Part shown: positions 36,935 through 45,702 of the stretch, one piece after another
How positions within the stretch are numbered: position 1 is the first letter of the stretch
Layout of the letters: every line of letters begins with the position of its first letter
Assembly (NCBI GenBank): GCA_041060555.1
Contig: JBEUDS010000004.1
DNA from: CAUJIW01 sp963205175
GTDB lineage: Bacteria > Pseudomonadota > Alphaproteobacteria > Sphingomonadales > Sphingomonadaceae
DNA length: 64,000 nucleotides
Direction: 5' to 3' (one strand)
Notes under the pieces: generated by a model
What the model was told of the DNA's origin: nothing
The model's database searches: none
What the model saw: only the letters and a program-made list of their open reading frames with translations
Made by a program: the position numbers and the translations under genes

Positions 36935-37009
36935 GATTTTTCGGCTGAGCGGGCTGCCGGCAGCCGCCCCGCGCGGTCACGGGGGCGGCGTCGATCGGCG
37001 CGCGGTGCC

Positions 37010-38233
37010 TTAGCCCAGCCGGCCGCGCTGGCCGAGCAGGCGCAGGCGCAGGGCGTTGAGCTTGATGAAGCCCGCCGCGTCGCGCTGGTCGTAGGCGCCG
37101 GCGTCTTCCTCGAAGGTGACGATGTTGGCCGAATAGAGCGAGTTGGGCGACTTGCGGCCGACGACGTTGACCGAACCCTTGTAGAGCTTCAGGCGCACCG
37201 TGCCGGAAACATGCTCCTGGCTCTTGTCGATGGCGGCCTGCAGCATCTCGCGCTCCGGCGAGAACCAGAAGCCGTTGTAGATCAGCTCGGCATAGCGCGG
37301 CGCCAGCTCGTCCTTCAGGTGCGCGGCACCCCGGTCGAGCGTGATCTGCTCGATGCCGCGATGGGCGGCATAGAGGATGGTGCCGCCCGGCGTCTCGTAC
37401 ATGCCGCGGCTCTTCATGCCGACGAAGCGGTTCTCGACCAGGTCGAGCCGGCCGATGCCGTTGTCGCGGCCGAGGTCGTTGAGCCTGGCGAGCAGCGTCG
37501 CCGGGCTCATCGCCACGCCGTCGATGGCAACCGCGTCACCCTTCTCGAAGTCGATGGTGATATAGGTCGGCGTGTCCGGCGCGTCCTCGGGGTTGATGGT
37601 GCGCGAATAGACATAGTCCGGCACCTCTTCCCACGGGTCCTCCAGCACCTTGCCTTCCGACGAGGTGTGCAGCAGGTTGGCGTCGGTCGAGAACGGCGCC
37701 TCGCCGCGCTTGTCCTTGGCGATGGGAATCTGATGCTGTTCGGCGAACTCCAGCAGCTTGGTGCGGCTGGTCAGGTCCCACTCGCGCCACGGCGCGATCA
37801 CCTTGATGCCCGGTTCCAGCGCGTAATAGCCCAGCTCGAAGCGGACCTGGTCGTTGCCCTTGCCGGTCGCGCCATGGCAGACCGCATCAGCGCCCATCTT
37901 GCGGGCGATCTCGATCTGCTTCTTGGCGATCAGCGGCCGGGCGATCGAGGTGCCGAGCAGGTAGAGGCCCTCGTAGAGCGCGTTGGCGCGCATCATCGGG
38001 AACACATAGTCGCGCACGAATTCCTCGCGCAGATCCTCGATGAAGATGTTTTCCGGCTTGATGCCGAGCAGAATGGCTTTCTGGCGCGCCGGTTCCAGTT
38101 CCTCGCCCTGGCCGAGGTCGGCGGTGAAGGTGACGACCTCGCAGTCGTAGGTCTGCTGCAGCCACTTGAGGATGATCGAGGTGTCGAGGCCGCCGGAGTA
38201 AGCCAGCACCACCTTGTTGATGTCACGCGCCAT
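37010..38233 (-). CDS. argG: Argininosuccinate synthase
   Basis: ArgG joins citrulline and aspartate with ATP to form argininosuccinate, the penultimate step of arginine synthesis. The PP-loop AYSGGLDTSIILKWL lies near the N-terminus, with FTADLGQGEELE and the CHGATGKGNDQVRFE segment further on. ATG 38,233 is used (407 residues) because GAAGGAT precedes it. The two further in-frame codons start with TTG. Confidence 0.97.
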   Translation of the reverse strand: MARDINKVVLAYSGGLDTSIILKWLQQTYDCEVVTFTADLGQGEELEPARQKAILLGIKPENIFIEDLREEFVRDYVFPMMRANALYEGLYLLGTSIARPLIAKKQIEIARKMGADAVCHGATGKGNDQVRFELGYYALEPGIKVIAPWREWDLTSRTKLLEFAEQHQIPIAKDKRGEAPFSTDANLLHTSSEGKVLEDPWEEVPDYVYSRTINPEDAPDTPTYITIDFEKGDAVAIDGVAMSPATLLARLNDLGRDNGIGRLDLVENRFVGMKSRGMYETPGGTILYAAHRGIEQITLDRGAAHLKDELAPRYAELIYNGFWFSPEREMLQAAIDKSQEHVSGTVRLKLYKGSVNVVGRKSPNSLYSANIVTFEEDAGAYDQRDAAGFIKLNALRLRLLGQRGRLG

Positions 38234-38319
38234 GGGCAATCCTTCACGAACCGGGCCGGAACCTGTCGCCGGCGAAGCGGGGGAGTCGTGGCGCGGCGTA
38301 CAGGCCGCCGGTTACAGCG

Positions 38320-39345
38320 TCAAGATAGGCTGTCCGCCGGGGCGGCGGCCGGATCGGCGCCGCGCGGGTGGACCTCGATGGTGACGTGGCTGAGCGGCGC
38401 CAGGCCGCGCAGCTTCTCCTGATAGACATGCGGCGGCTGCGGCCGGCTGGAGACGATGGTGATCATGCTCGCCAGATGCCCCGGCCCCACCCGCCAGATG
38501 TGCAGGTCGGTGACCTCGTCGGTGTCGGATTCCAGCGCCCGGCGCGCCTGCGCCAGCAGGTCGAGGTCGGGCGTCATGTCCAGCAGCACCCGCGCGGTGT
38601 CGCGCGCCAGCCCCCAGGCCCAGCGGGCGATCACGGCGGCGCCCACCAGCCCCATCAGCGGATCGAGCCAGCCCCAGCCCCAGAGCCAGCCGGCGGCCAG
38701 CGCGGCGATCGCCAGCACCGAGGTCAGCGCGTCGGCCAGCACATGGACATAGGCCGCCGCCAGATTGTGGTCGCGGTGGTGGCCGTGCGTGTCGTCGTGG
38801 TGCCCGTGGTCATCGTGATCGTGGTCGTGCCCGTGGTGATCGTGACCGTGCGTGTGCCCGTGCCCATGGTCGTGCCCGTGGTCATGGCCCAGCAGCCAGG
38901 CACTGGCCAGGTTGACCAGCAGGCCGACCACGGCGACCAGCATCGCTTCCCTGAAGTGGATGGCCTGAGGCGCGATCAGCCGGTCTACAGACTCGATGGC
39001 GATCAGCAGCGCCATCAGCCCGAGCGCGATGGCGCTGGCGAAGGCGGCGAGATCGCCGACCTTGCCGGTGCCCAGCGAGAAGCGGGGGTCGGCCGCGCGG
39101 GCGCGGGCGATGCCATAGGCCGCCGCCGCCAGCCCCAGCGCGCCGGCGTGGCTGGCCATGTGCCAGCCGTCGGCCAGCAGCGCCATCGAGCCCAGCCAGT
39201 AGCCGCCGACGATCTCGGCCACCATGGTGACGGCGGTCAGTGCGATCACCAGCCACATCCGCCGCTCGTTGCGGCCATGGGCCGGGCTGAGGAAGTGGTG
39301 GTGCTTGGTGCCGGCGGGCGGACTGGCGGACAGGTCCATGGTCAT
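38320..39345 (-). CDS. dmeF: CDF family cation efflux transporter, DmeF type
   Basis: This cation diffusion facilitator of ~341 residues has six predicted transmembrane helices and a cytoplasmic C-terminal domain. In helix 2 the metal site reads ADGWHMASHAG instead of the HxxxD found in zinc exporters, and the second site in helix 5 is HVLADAL. That arrangement is typical of DmeF, which exports cobalt and nickel. A very His/Asp-rich loop (over 20 histidines, encoded at about 38,780-38,885) lies between helices 4 and 5 and probably buffers metal. The start is GTG 39,348 or ATG 39,345, and both overlap the cfa stop. Confidence 0.87.
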   Translation of the reverse strand: MTMDLSASPPAGTKHHHFLSPAHGRNERRMWLVIALTAVTMVAEIVGGYWLGSMALLADGWHMASHAGALGLAAAAYGIARARAADPRFSLGTGKVGDLAAFASAIALGLMALLIAIESVDRLIAPQAIHFREAMLVAVVGLLVNLASAWLLGHDHGHDHGHGHTHGHDHHGHDHDHDDHGHHDDTHGHHRDHNLAAAYVHVLADALTSVLAIAALAAGWLWGWGWLDPLMGLVGAAVIARWAWGLARDTARVLLDMTPDLDLLAQARRALESDTDEVTDLHIWRVGPGHLASMITIVSSRPQPPHVYQEKLRGLAPLSHVTIEVHPRGADPAAAPADSLS

Positions 39346-40592
39346 CACGCGGGTTGCAGGGTGGGAACGTCCGGCCCCTGTTGCAGCAGCCGGGCTTCGG
39401 CGTCGCGCATATAATCACGGGTCAGCGGCACCGCGTCCACCGTGCGGGCGAGCTGGATCTGGAACACCACATGCCCCTGGTGGCGGAAGGCGCACAGCGC
39501 GCCGGCAAGATAGAACAGCCACATCCGCCAGAAGCGCTCGTCATAGAGGGCGACGATCTCGGCGCGCGCCGAGATCGTGCGGTCATACCAGTGCTGCAGC
39601 GTGTGCATATAGTGCAGCCGCAGTACCTCGACGTCGGTGACGTAAAGCCCGGCGCGCTCGATCGCCGGCATCAGCTCCGACAGCGCCGGGGTGTAGCCGC
39701 CGGGGAAGATGTACTTGCGGGTCCACGGGTCGGTGACGCCCGGCCCGTCGGCCCGCCCGATGGTGTGCAGCAGCATCACCCCGTCGTCCTTCAGCAGCCG
39801 GCAGGCGGTGTCGAAATAGGTCTGGTAGAACGGCTTGCCGACGTGCTCGAACATGCCGACCGAGACGATGCGGTCGAACTTGCCCTCGACGGCGCGATAG
39901 TCGCGCAGCTCGAAGCGCACGTCCTCGGCGACGCCGGCCGCCTCGGCGCGGCCGCGCGAGACGCCCAGCTGCTCGGTGGACAGCGTGACCCCGGTCATCC
40001 GGGCACCGCAGGCGGCGTTGAGGTAAAGCGCCAGCCCGCCCCAGCCGCTGCCGATCTCCAGCACCTCAAGCCCCGGCCGGTCGAGCAGCAGCTTGGCGGC
40101 GATATGGGCCTTCTTGTCGAACTGCGCCTGCTCCAGGCTGGCCTCGGGGCTGCGGAAATAGGCGCAGCTGTATTGCCGGTCCTTGTCGAGGAACAGGTCA
40201 TAGAGCCTGCCCGACAGGTCGTAATGGTGGGCGACGTTGGCGCGGGCGCGGCGCTGGTCGTTCCATTGCTGGAAGGGCATCAGCCAGCGCGGCCGGCGGT
40301 CCAGCGTCTTGCGCAGCGCATTATCCGGGTGCCATTTCAGGTTGCCGGTGAACAGGTCGAGCAGGTCGAGGATGTGGCCTTCCTCCATCACCAGCCGGCC
40401 GTCCATATAGGCTTCGCCCGCCGCCAGCGTCGGGTTGAAGGCGATCGACCATTCCAGCCGCCGGTCGGCCAGCCGGATGGCGCAGCGTGGCGCCATGCCG
40501 TCGCCGAACACGTGGCGCGCGCCGCCGGCGTCGATGACGGTGAGCGTGCCGGCGCGAATGACACGCCGCAGCAGCGATCCCAGTGGACCCAT
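39345..40592 (-). CDS. cfa: Cyclopropane-fatty-acyl-phospholipid synthase
   Basis: Cfa transfers a methylene from S-adenosylmethionine to cis double bonds of membrane lipids, which strengthens the membrane in stationary phase or acid. The SAM motif VLEIGSGWGGLALYL is mid-protein, with AHHYDLSGRLYDLFLD and SVGMFEHVGKPFYQTYF following the family pattern. ATG 40,592 (415 residues) has GGGAG nine bases upstream. An in-frame GTG at 40,610 has no ribosome site. The stop overlaps the dmeF start. Confidence 0.95.
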   Translation of the reverse strand: MGPLGSLLRRVIRAGTLTVIDAGGARHVFGDGMAPRCAIRLADRRLEWSIAFNPTLAAGEAYMDGRLVMEEGHILDLLDLFTGNLKWHPDNALRKTLDRRPRWLMPFQQWNDQRRARANVAHHYDLSGRLYDLFLDKDRQYSCAYFRSPEASLEQAQFDKKAHIAAKLLLDRPGLEVLEIGSGWGGLALYLNAACGARMTGVTLSTEQLGVSRGRAEAAGVAEDVRFELRDYRAVEGKFDRIVSVGMFEHVGKPFYQTYFDTACRLLKDDGVMLLHTIGRADGPGVTDPWTRKYIFPGGYTPALSELMPAIERAGLYVTDVEVLRLHYMHTLQHWYDRTISARAEIVALYDERFWRMWLFYLAGALCAFRHQGHVVFQIQLARTVDAVPLTRDYMRDAEARLLQQGPDVPTLQPA

Positions 40593-40705
40593 CCTGTTTT
40601 CTCCCGCCACGGTTGAGTATCTGGGGCTTGATCCCTACAGGTTGAGTCAGCCTGAAGCTTGAATCAAGGGCAAATCTGTTGAGGTCAGCCTGTCAGACTA
40701 GCACG

Positions 40706-40766
40706 AAAAGGCCGGCGGGCGAGGGGCGATGGTCGCCGCCGGCCGGCATGACCGGGCCATGCCGGC
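40706..40766 (-). terminator. Tandem hairpins and U-tract ending the lipid-kinase transcript
   Basis: Directly after the lipid kinase stop (40,770) the minus strand has a 9-bp perfect hairpin (40,742-40,750 with 40,758-40,766, 7-base loop). A second 9-bp stem follows (40,710-40,718 with 40,736-40,744, 17-base loop), then UUUU at 40,709-40,706. The two stems share three bases, so they exclude each other at the edge. The second is a plausible intrinsic terminator. The rest of 40,593-40,705 holds the cfa upstream region with nothing else recognised. Confidence 0.65.
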
Positions 40767-40769
40767 GGG

Positions 40770-41684
40770 CTATCGCGGGCAGCGCAGCCTTACGGTCTGG
40801 CGGGCCAGGCCGAAGATGACCGGGGCGCCGGCCTGGGCATGGCCGAGATAGTCGCCATCCACTTCCACCGCCACCCGGCCCGACGAGCGGCCGGCGGCGC
40901 CGGTCTCCTCCGCCGCGCCGACGCGGATTTCCTGGCAGGCGCGGCGTACCACGCCGGCCAGCCGGGTGTGGCGTCCCAGCGCCGCCGCGGCGACAAAGCG
41001 CGCCAAGTCGAGCCGGCCGCCGCCGGTCACCAGCAGCAGGTGCAGCCGGTCGTCGAACGGGTCGGCGCCCGGCAGCAGCCGGTGGCGGCCAGCGTAGAAG
41101 GGGCCGCGGGTGATGATGAGCTGGCTGCCTTCCAGTCGCTCGCCGTCGGCGTCCACCGTCAGCCGCGCCGGCGGCCCGGCGAGCGCGGTCTGCAGTCCGG
41201 CCCAGGCGTAGGCAGCCTTGCCGACCATGCGCTTGAGCCCGAGATCGACCCGGCGCACCGCCTCGGCGTCGAAGCCGGCGCTGGCCAGGCAGAGGAACGG
41301 CAGGTCGCGGGCAAGGCCCGGACGGAAGTCGCGGTCGGTGCCGTCGAGCACGGTGCGGGCAAGCGCCTCGGCGCCGGCCGGCAGGCCCAGCGTCAGGGCC
41401 ATCACGTTGGCGGTGCCGGCGGGGATGATCGCCAGTGGTAGGCGCGTGCCGGTAAGGCCGCCCATCGCTTCCGCCGCGGTGCCGTCACCACCGGCCGCCG
41501 CCACCACGTCGGCGGCGCCGCTCAGCGCCAGCGCGCGGGCGATCTCGCGGGCGTGGCCGCGATAGGCGGTGGGCTCCACCCGCACATCGGCGCCCAGTCG
41601 GGTCAGCCGGTCGGCAACCTTCAGCGCCGGCCCCAGCCGCCGGCCGGCCTTCGGATTGGCGATGATGACGACGCGACGGGTCAA
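40770..41684 (-). CDS. Diacylglycerol/sphingosine-type lipid kinase (YegS/DagK family)
   Basis: This 304-residue lipid kinase of the NAD-kinase-like fold begins VVIIANPKAGRRLG, with the ATP-binding GGDGT motif in AAAGGDGTAAEAMGG and PAGTANVMA following. The only plausible start is TTG 41,684, eight bases after the rlmN stop, because the longer frame upstream overlaps rlmN and is not family-like. Bacterial relatives phosphorylate diacylglycerol or other lipids. The specific lipid is unknown. The gene is probably co-transcribed with rlmN and ends in tandem hairpins. Confidence 0.85.
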   Translation of the reverse strand: MTRRVVIIANPKAGRRLGPALKVADRLTRLGADVRVEPTAYRGHAREIARALALSGAADVVAAAGGDGTAAEAMGGLTGTRLPLAIIPAGTANVMALTLGLPAGAEALARTVLDGTDRDFRPGLARDLPFLCLASAGFDAEAVRRVDLGLKRMVGKAAYAWAGLQTALAGPPARLTVDADGERLEGSQLIITRGPFYAGRHRLLPGADPFDDRLHLLLVTGGGRLDLARFVAAAALGRHTRLAGVVRRACQEIRVGAAEETGAAGRSSGRVAVEVDGDYLGHAQAGAPVIFGLARQTVRLRCPR

Positions 41685-41692
41685 CGGCGACC

Positions 41693-42904
41693 CTAGGCCG
41701 CGGGTGCGGCGAGGAACTGCGCTTCCTTCTCCGCCGCCACCCGGTCCAGCTCGGCGCGGCTGATCTTCTGGCTCGCTGACTTCAGCTGGCCGCAGGCGGC
41801 CATGATGTCGCGCCCGCGCGGGGTGCGGATCGGCGCCGAGATGCCGGCCTTGAAGATGATGTCGGAGAAGCGCTCGATGCGCTCCCAGTCCGAGCATTCA
41901 TAGGCCGCGCCCGGCCACGGGTTGAACGGGATCAGGTTGACCTTGGCCGGCAGCTTGTACTGGCGGATCAGCCGCACCAGCTCGCGGGCGTCGGCGTCGC
42001 TGTCGTTCTTGTCCTTGAGCATGACATACTCGAAGGTGATGCGCCGCGCGTTGTTGGCGCCGGGGTAGTCAGCACAGGCCTGCAGCACCTGGTCGATGCC
42101 GAATTTCTTGTTCAGCGGCACGATCTCGTCGCGGATCTCCTTGGTCACCGCGTGCAGCGAGACCGCCAGGTTGACGCCGATCTCGGCGCCGGCGCGCGCC
42201 ATCATCGGCACCACGCCCGAGGTCGACAGCGTGATGCGGCGGCGGGAGAGCTGGATGCCCTCCTCGTCCATGATGATGCCCAGCGCCTGCTTGACGTTGT
42301 CGAAATTGTAGAGCGGCTCGCCCATGCCCATCATCACGATGTTGGTGAGCAGCCGGCCGTCCTGTGCGCTCGGCCACTCGCCGAGGTCGTCGCGGGCGAG
42401 CATGATCTGGCCGACGATCTCGGCGGCGGTGAGGTTGCGCACCAGCTTCATGGTGCCGGTGTGGCAGAAGCGGCAGTTCAGCGTGCAGCCGACCTGGCTC
42501 GACACGCACAGCGTGCCCCGGTCGGCGTCGGGGATGAACACCGCCTCGTATTCCTCGCCGTCGACGGCGCGCAGCAGCCACTTGCGGGTGCCGTCGGTGG
42601 AGACCTGGGCGGTCACCACCTCCGGCCGGCCGACAATGAAGTGCGCCTCCAGCAGGGCGCGGGTGTCCTTGGCGATGTTGGCCATGGCGGCGAAGTCGGT
42701 GACGCCGCGATGGTAGATCCAGTGCCACACCTGGCCGGCGCGCATGCGCGCCTGCTTCTCCGGCACGCCGGCCTCGATCAGGGCGGCGCGCATCTCGGCG
42801 CGGTCGAGGCCAAGCAGGTCGCGGCGACCGTCGGCGCGCGGCGTCGGCGCCGCGCGGGGGGTGACGACCGGATCGATATGGCCGGGAATCTGCATGACCG
42901 TCAT
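41693..42904 (-). CDS. rlmN: 23S rRNA (adenine2503-C2)-methyltransferase RlmN
   Basis: RlmN is the radical SAM enzyme that methylates C2 of A2503 in 23S rRNA and of A37 in some tRNAs. The cluster-binding CxxxCxxC is in CTLNCRFCHTG (about residue 140), the SAM segment GMGEPLYNFDNV follows, and the C-terminal resolving Cys lies in IMAACGQL. Length 403 is slightly long because of an N-terminal extension. The ATG starts at 42,904. Confidence 0.96.
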   Translation of the reverse strand: MTVMQIPGHIDPVVTPRAAPTPRADGRRDLLGLDRAEMRAALIEAGVPEKQARMRAGQVWHWIYHRGVTDFAAMANIAKDTRALLEAHFIVGRPEVVTAQVSTDGTRKWLLRAVDGEEYEAVFIPDADRGTLCVSSQVGCTLNCRFCHTGTMKLVRNLTAAEIVGQIMLARDDLGEWPSAQDGRLLTNIVMMGMGEPLYNFDNVKQALGIIMDEEGIQLSRRRITLSTSGVVPMMARAGAEIGVNLAVSLHAVTKEIRDEIVPLNKKFGIDQVLQACADYPGANNARRITFEYVMLKDKNDSDADARELVRLIRQYKLPAKVNLIPFNPWPGAAYECSDWERIERFSDIIFKAGISAPIRTPRGRDIMAACGQLKSASQKISRAELDRVAAEKEAQFLAAPAA

Positions 42905-42988
42905 ACTCGCGAAAACAGGATCAGGTCGCTCATGTAAGCGATTCTGGTCCGATTCACCAGTGGCGCGGTCGAGATGGGCCTGGCGGGC

Positions 42989-43531
42989 CTATTTTCCGCA
43001 CGCCGCCGCCGCCGCGTCGAGCGCGGCGCCGAGGCCCTTGAGCGCGTAGCTGTCGGTGACGCGGGTGCCGCGGGTCGAGGTGGCGGTGACCTGCGCCGTC
43101 GCCCCCCGGCGCAGCGCGGCGACGATGGCCGCATCGTCCTGGGCGCTGGCGGCATAGGCGTTGGGACCATGCGGCAGCAGGGTCCAGCGCCGGCCATCGA
43201 CGGCCAGCGTCAGGTCGCGCGCCGGGTCGGCGGCAAAGCCCAGCGTCGCCTGCACCTGCGCGCTGATCTGGCGGCCGGGGTAGCGCGCCACGGCAAGGCT
43301 GGCGGGATCGCGCCGCAGCGCGCCCTTGGCCGACGAGGTGGTGCGGCCGGGTTCGGCGATGGCGTAGCAGACGGGGTCGCCGCCGGCCTGTTTCACCGCG
43401 CCCCAGCCGTCATACAGCCCGAGCACGTCGCGCGCCGTTGCTGGCGGGGCGGCCAGCAGCAGCGGCGCGGCCAGCAGGCCGGCCAACAGGACCACCCGTC
43501 GGTGCCGGAGGGGAAGCGCCGACCCGCTCAT
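42989..43531 (-). CDS. Exported IalB-like protein
   Basis: This 180-residue protein starts at ATG 43,531, overlapping the stop of the histidine-phosphatase gene as ATGA. The N-terminus is a signal peptide (hydrophobic LAGLLAAPLLLAAPPATA). The mature part contains YDGWGAVKQAG, CYAIAEPGR and a late ADPARDLTLAVDGRRW...LLPHG pattern that resembles the invasion-associated locus B family, with Cys at both ends of the mature chain. The role is unknown outside pathogens. It is probably periplasmic. Confidence 0.65.
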   Translation of the reverse strand: MSGSALPLRHRRVVLLAGLLAAPLLLAAPPATARDVLGLYDGWGAVKQAGGDPVCYAIAEPGRTTSSAKGALRRDPASLAVARYPGRQISAQVQATLGFAADPARDLTLAVDGRRWTLLPHGPNAYAASAQDDAAIVAALRRGATAQVTATSTRGTRVTDSYALKGLGAALDAAAAACGK

Positions 43532-44208
43532 ACGCTCTTCAGCCGGTGCTCGCCGGTCGAGCCGGTGCCGACATGCACCGGCGCCTCGTGGCCGGCCTCG
43601 ATGCGCATCACCGTACCCTGTGGCACGTCGTCGGCGATCGGCGTCGCTTCCGGGCCGTAGGGGGTGCCGCCCACCAGCAACCCGCGCAGCACCCGGGCGG
43701 TGATGCCGTGGGAGATCGCCAGCTGCAGCCCGGAGGCGGTGGCGAGATCGGCCACCCAGTCGCCCAGGCGAGCCGCGACCTCGGGGTACCATTCGCCGCC
43801 CGGTGGCCGCCGGCTGAACAGCCGCCGCTCCAGGTCGACGATGCTGCCGCTCTCGGCGACGATGTCGGCATAGGCGCGTCCCTCCCAGCCACCGACGTCG
43901 ATCTCCAGCAGGCGCGGCTCCTCGCGGATGGCGAAGAAATCCAGCCCCAGATGCTCGGCGATGATGGCGGCGGTCTGCAGCGTCCGCCCGGCCGGCGAGG
44001 CCCACAGGGTCAGTGCCGGGCGCTCGCCGAGCGCGGCGCGCAGGGCCTTGCCCATGGCATGGGCCTGGGCGATGCCGGCATGGGTGAGCGGCGTGTGGCG
44101 GCTGGCGCCCTGCATCCGGCCGCCGGCGTTATAGACGGTCTCGGCGTGGCGGGCGAGCAGCAGCGGCGGCAGGGGGGGGGTGGCGGGACGGGCAGGTGAA
44201 GAAGACAT
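43528..44208 (-). CDS. Histidine phosphatase family protein
   Basis: This phosphoglycerate-mutase-like phosphatase has the catalytic RHAE motif in LLLARHAETVYNAGGRMQG, the second catalytic His in ISHGITARVL, and WASPAGRTLQTA. ATG 44,208 gives 226 residues. Alternatives at 44,226 and GTG 44,259 are open, and none has a convincing ribosome site. A run of nine G (44,172-44,180 on the plus strand) is read as a proline block near the N-terminus. Substrate unknown. It is coupled to the IalB-like gene. Confidence 0.82.
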   Translation of the reverse strand: MSSSPARPATPPLPPLLLARHAETVYNAGGRMQGASRHTPLTHAGIAQAHAMGKALRAALGERPALTLWASPAGRTLQTAAIIAEHLGLDFFAIREEPRLLEIDVGGWEGRAYADIVAESGSIVDLERRLFSRRPPGGEWYPEVAARLGDWVADLATASGLQLAISHGITARVLRGLLVGGTPYGPEATPIADDVPQGTVMRIEAGHEAPVHVGTGSTGEHRLKSV

Positions 44209-44322
44209 CGACAAACATCCGGACATTTTTGCAGGGCGGATAGAGGGCGGATATTGCACCGCATCATGTTGCCAGCCGGGCCGGCGCCCGGTAAAGCACC
44301 TCCCATTACAGGGAGGCTGTCC

Positions 44323-45027
44323 ATGAATAAAGTCTATCCCAATGCCGCCGCGGCCCTTGAGGGTCTGCTGTTCGACGGCATGACCGTGATGTCCGGCGGC
44401 TTCGGCCTGTGCGGCATCCCGGAAAACCTGATCGCCGCACTGCGCGATTCCGGCGTCAAGGGCCTCACCGTCATCTCGAACAACTGCGGGGTTGACGATT
44501 TCGGCCTCGGCCTGCTGCTGAAGACCCGGCAGATCGCCAAGATGGTCTCGTCCTACGTCGGCGAGAACAAGGAGTTCGAACGCCAGTTCCTCGCCGGGGA
44601 ACTACAGCTGGAGTTCAACCCGCAGGGCACGCTCGCCGAGCGCATCCGCGCCGGTGGGGCGGGCATCCCGGCCTTCTTCACCGCGACGGGTGTCGGCACC
44701 GTGGTCGCCGACGGCAAGGAGCTGCGCGAGTTCAACGGCCGCACCTATGTCATGGAAACCGGCCTGGTCGCCGACCTGTCGATCGTCAAGGCGTGGAAGG
44801 CCGACACCGAGGGCAACCTGGTGTTCCGCAAGACGGCGCGCAACTTCAACCCGATGATGGCCACCGCCGGCAAGACCACGGTGGTCGAGGTGGAGGAAGT
44901 GGTGCCGGTGGGCAGCCTCGACCCCGACCACATCCATACGCCGGGCATCTTCGTGCAGCGGATCGTCGTCGGCACTTACGAGAAGCGCATCGAGCAACGC
45001 ACCGTGCGCAAGCGGGAGGTGGCATAA
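44323..45027 (+). CDS. 3-oxoacid CoA-transferase subunit A
   Basis: This is the alpha subunit of a two-subunit succinyl-CoA:3-ketoacid or acetoacetate CoA-transferase. The 234-residue protein has the class I signature GGFGLCGIPENLI at residues 19-31 and the later GTLAERIRAGGAGIPAFFT. ATG 44,323 has a GGGAGG site. Its TAA is shared with the ATG of subunit B, so the two are made together. I cannot tell SCOT from acetoacetate-specific forms. Confidence 0.92.
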   Translation: MNKVYPNAAAALEGLLFDGMTVMSGGFGLCGIPENLIAALRDSGVKGLTVISNNCGVDDFGLGLLLKTRQIAKMVSSYVGENKEFERQFLAGELQLEFNPQGTLAERIRAGGAGIPAFFTATGVGTVVADGKELREFNGRTYVMETGLVADLSIVKAWKADTEGNLVFRKTARNFNPMMATAGKTTVVEVEEVVPVGSLDPDHIHTPGIFVQRIVVGTYEKRIEQRTVRKREVA

Positions 45028-45677
45028 TGGCCTGGACGCGTGACGAACTGGCGGCCCGCGCCGCCCGCGAGCTGAAGGACGGCTTCTACGTCAACCTCGG
45101 CATCGGCATTCCGACGCTGGTCGCCAACTACATCCCCGAGGGCATGCACGTGGTGCTGCAGTCGGAGAACGGCATGCTCGGCATGGGGCCGTTCCCGTTC
45201 GAGGGCGAGGAGGACGCCGACCTCATCAACGCCGGCAAGCAGACCATCACCGCGCTGCCCTATTCCAGCTATTTCTCGTCGGCCGACAGCTTCGCGATGA
45301 TCCGCGGCGGCCATGTCGACCTCACCATTCTGGGCGCCATGGAAGTCGGCGAGAACGGCGACCTGGCCAACTGGATGGTGCCGGGCAAGCTGGTCAAGGG
45401 CATGGGCGGCGCCATGGACCTGGTGGCCGGCGCCAAGCGCGTCGTGGTGGTGATGGAACACACCGCCAAGGACGGCTCGGCCAAGTTCAAGGAGCGCTGC
45501 GACCTGCCGCTCACCGGCACCGGCGTCGTCGACATGCTGATCACCGATCTCGCGGTGTTCAGCCGCGACGCCAAGAACGGTCGTTTCGAGCTGATCGAGA
45601 TGGCGCCGGGCGTCACCGTCGCCGAGATCCGCGCCAAGACGCTGGCGGCCTTCAAGGTGGCGCCGGGTCTCGCCTGA
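45027..45677 (+). CDS. 3-oxoacid CoA-transferase subunit B
   Basis: The beta subunit (216 residues) carries the catalytic glutamate, visible as Glu47 in QSENGMLGMGPFP. The CoA thioester forms on this residue. GGHVDLTILGAMEV and GAKRVVVVMEHTAKDG follow as in the family. The start ATG overlaps the subunit A stop and is preceded by GGGAGGT. Together the pair moves CoA between succinyl-CoA and acetoacetate or similar acids. Confidence 0.93.
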   Translation: MAWTRDELAARAARELKDGFYVNLGIGIPTLVANYIPEGMHVVLQSENGMLGMGPFPFEGEEDADLINAGKQTITALPYSSYFSSADSFAMIRGGHVDLTILGAMEVGENGDLANWMVPGKLVKGMGGAMDLVAGAKRVVVVMEHTAKDGSAKFKERCDLPLTGTGVVDMLITDLAVFSRDAKNGRFELIEMAPGVTVAEIRAKTLAAFKVAPGLA

Positions 45678-45702
45678 GCGGGGCCGGGGAGCCTTGAGGA
45701 GA

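Noticed and set aside
36952..36965. Perfect palindrome GGCTGCCGGCAGCC between marC and argG as terminator
   Set aside because: There is no loop and no U-tract, so it cannot form a usual intrinsic terminator.
38760..38890. GTG/CGTG-rich simple repeat as non-coding microsatellite
   Set aside because: It is the coding sequence for the histidine-rich loop of the DmeF-type exporter.
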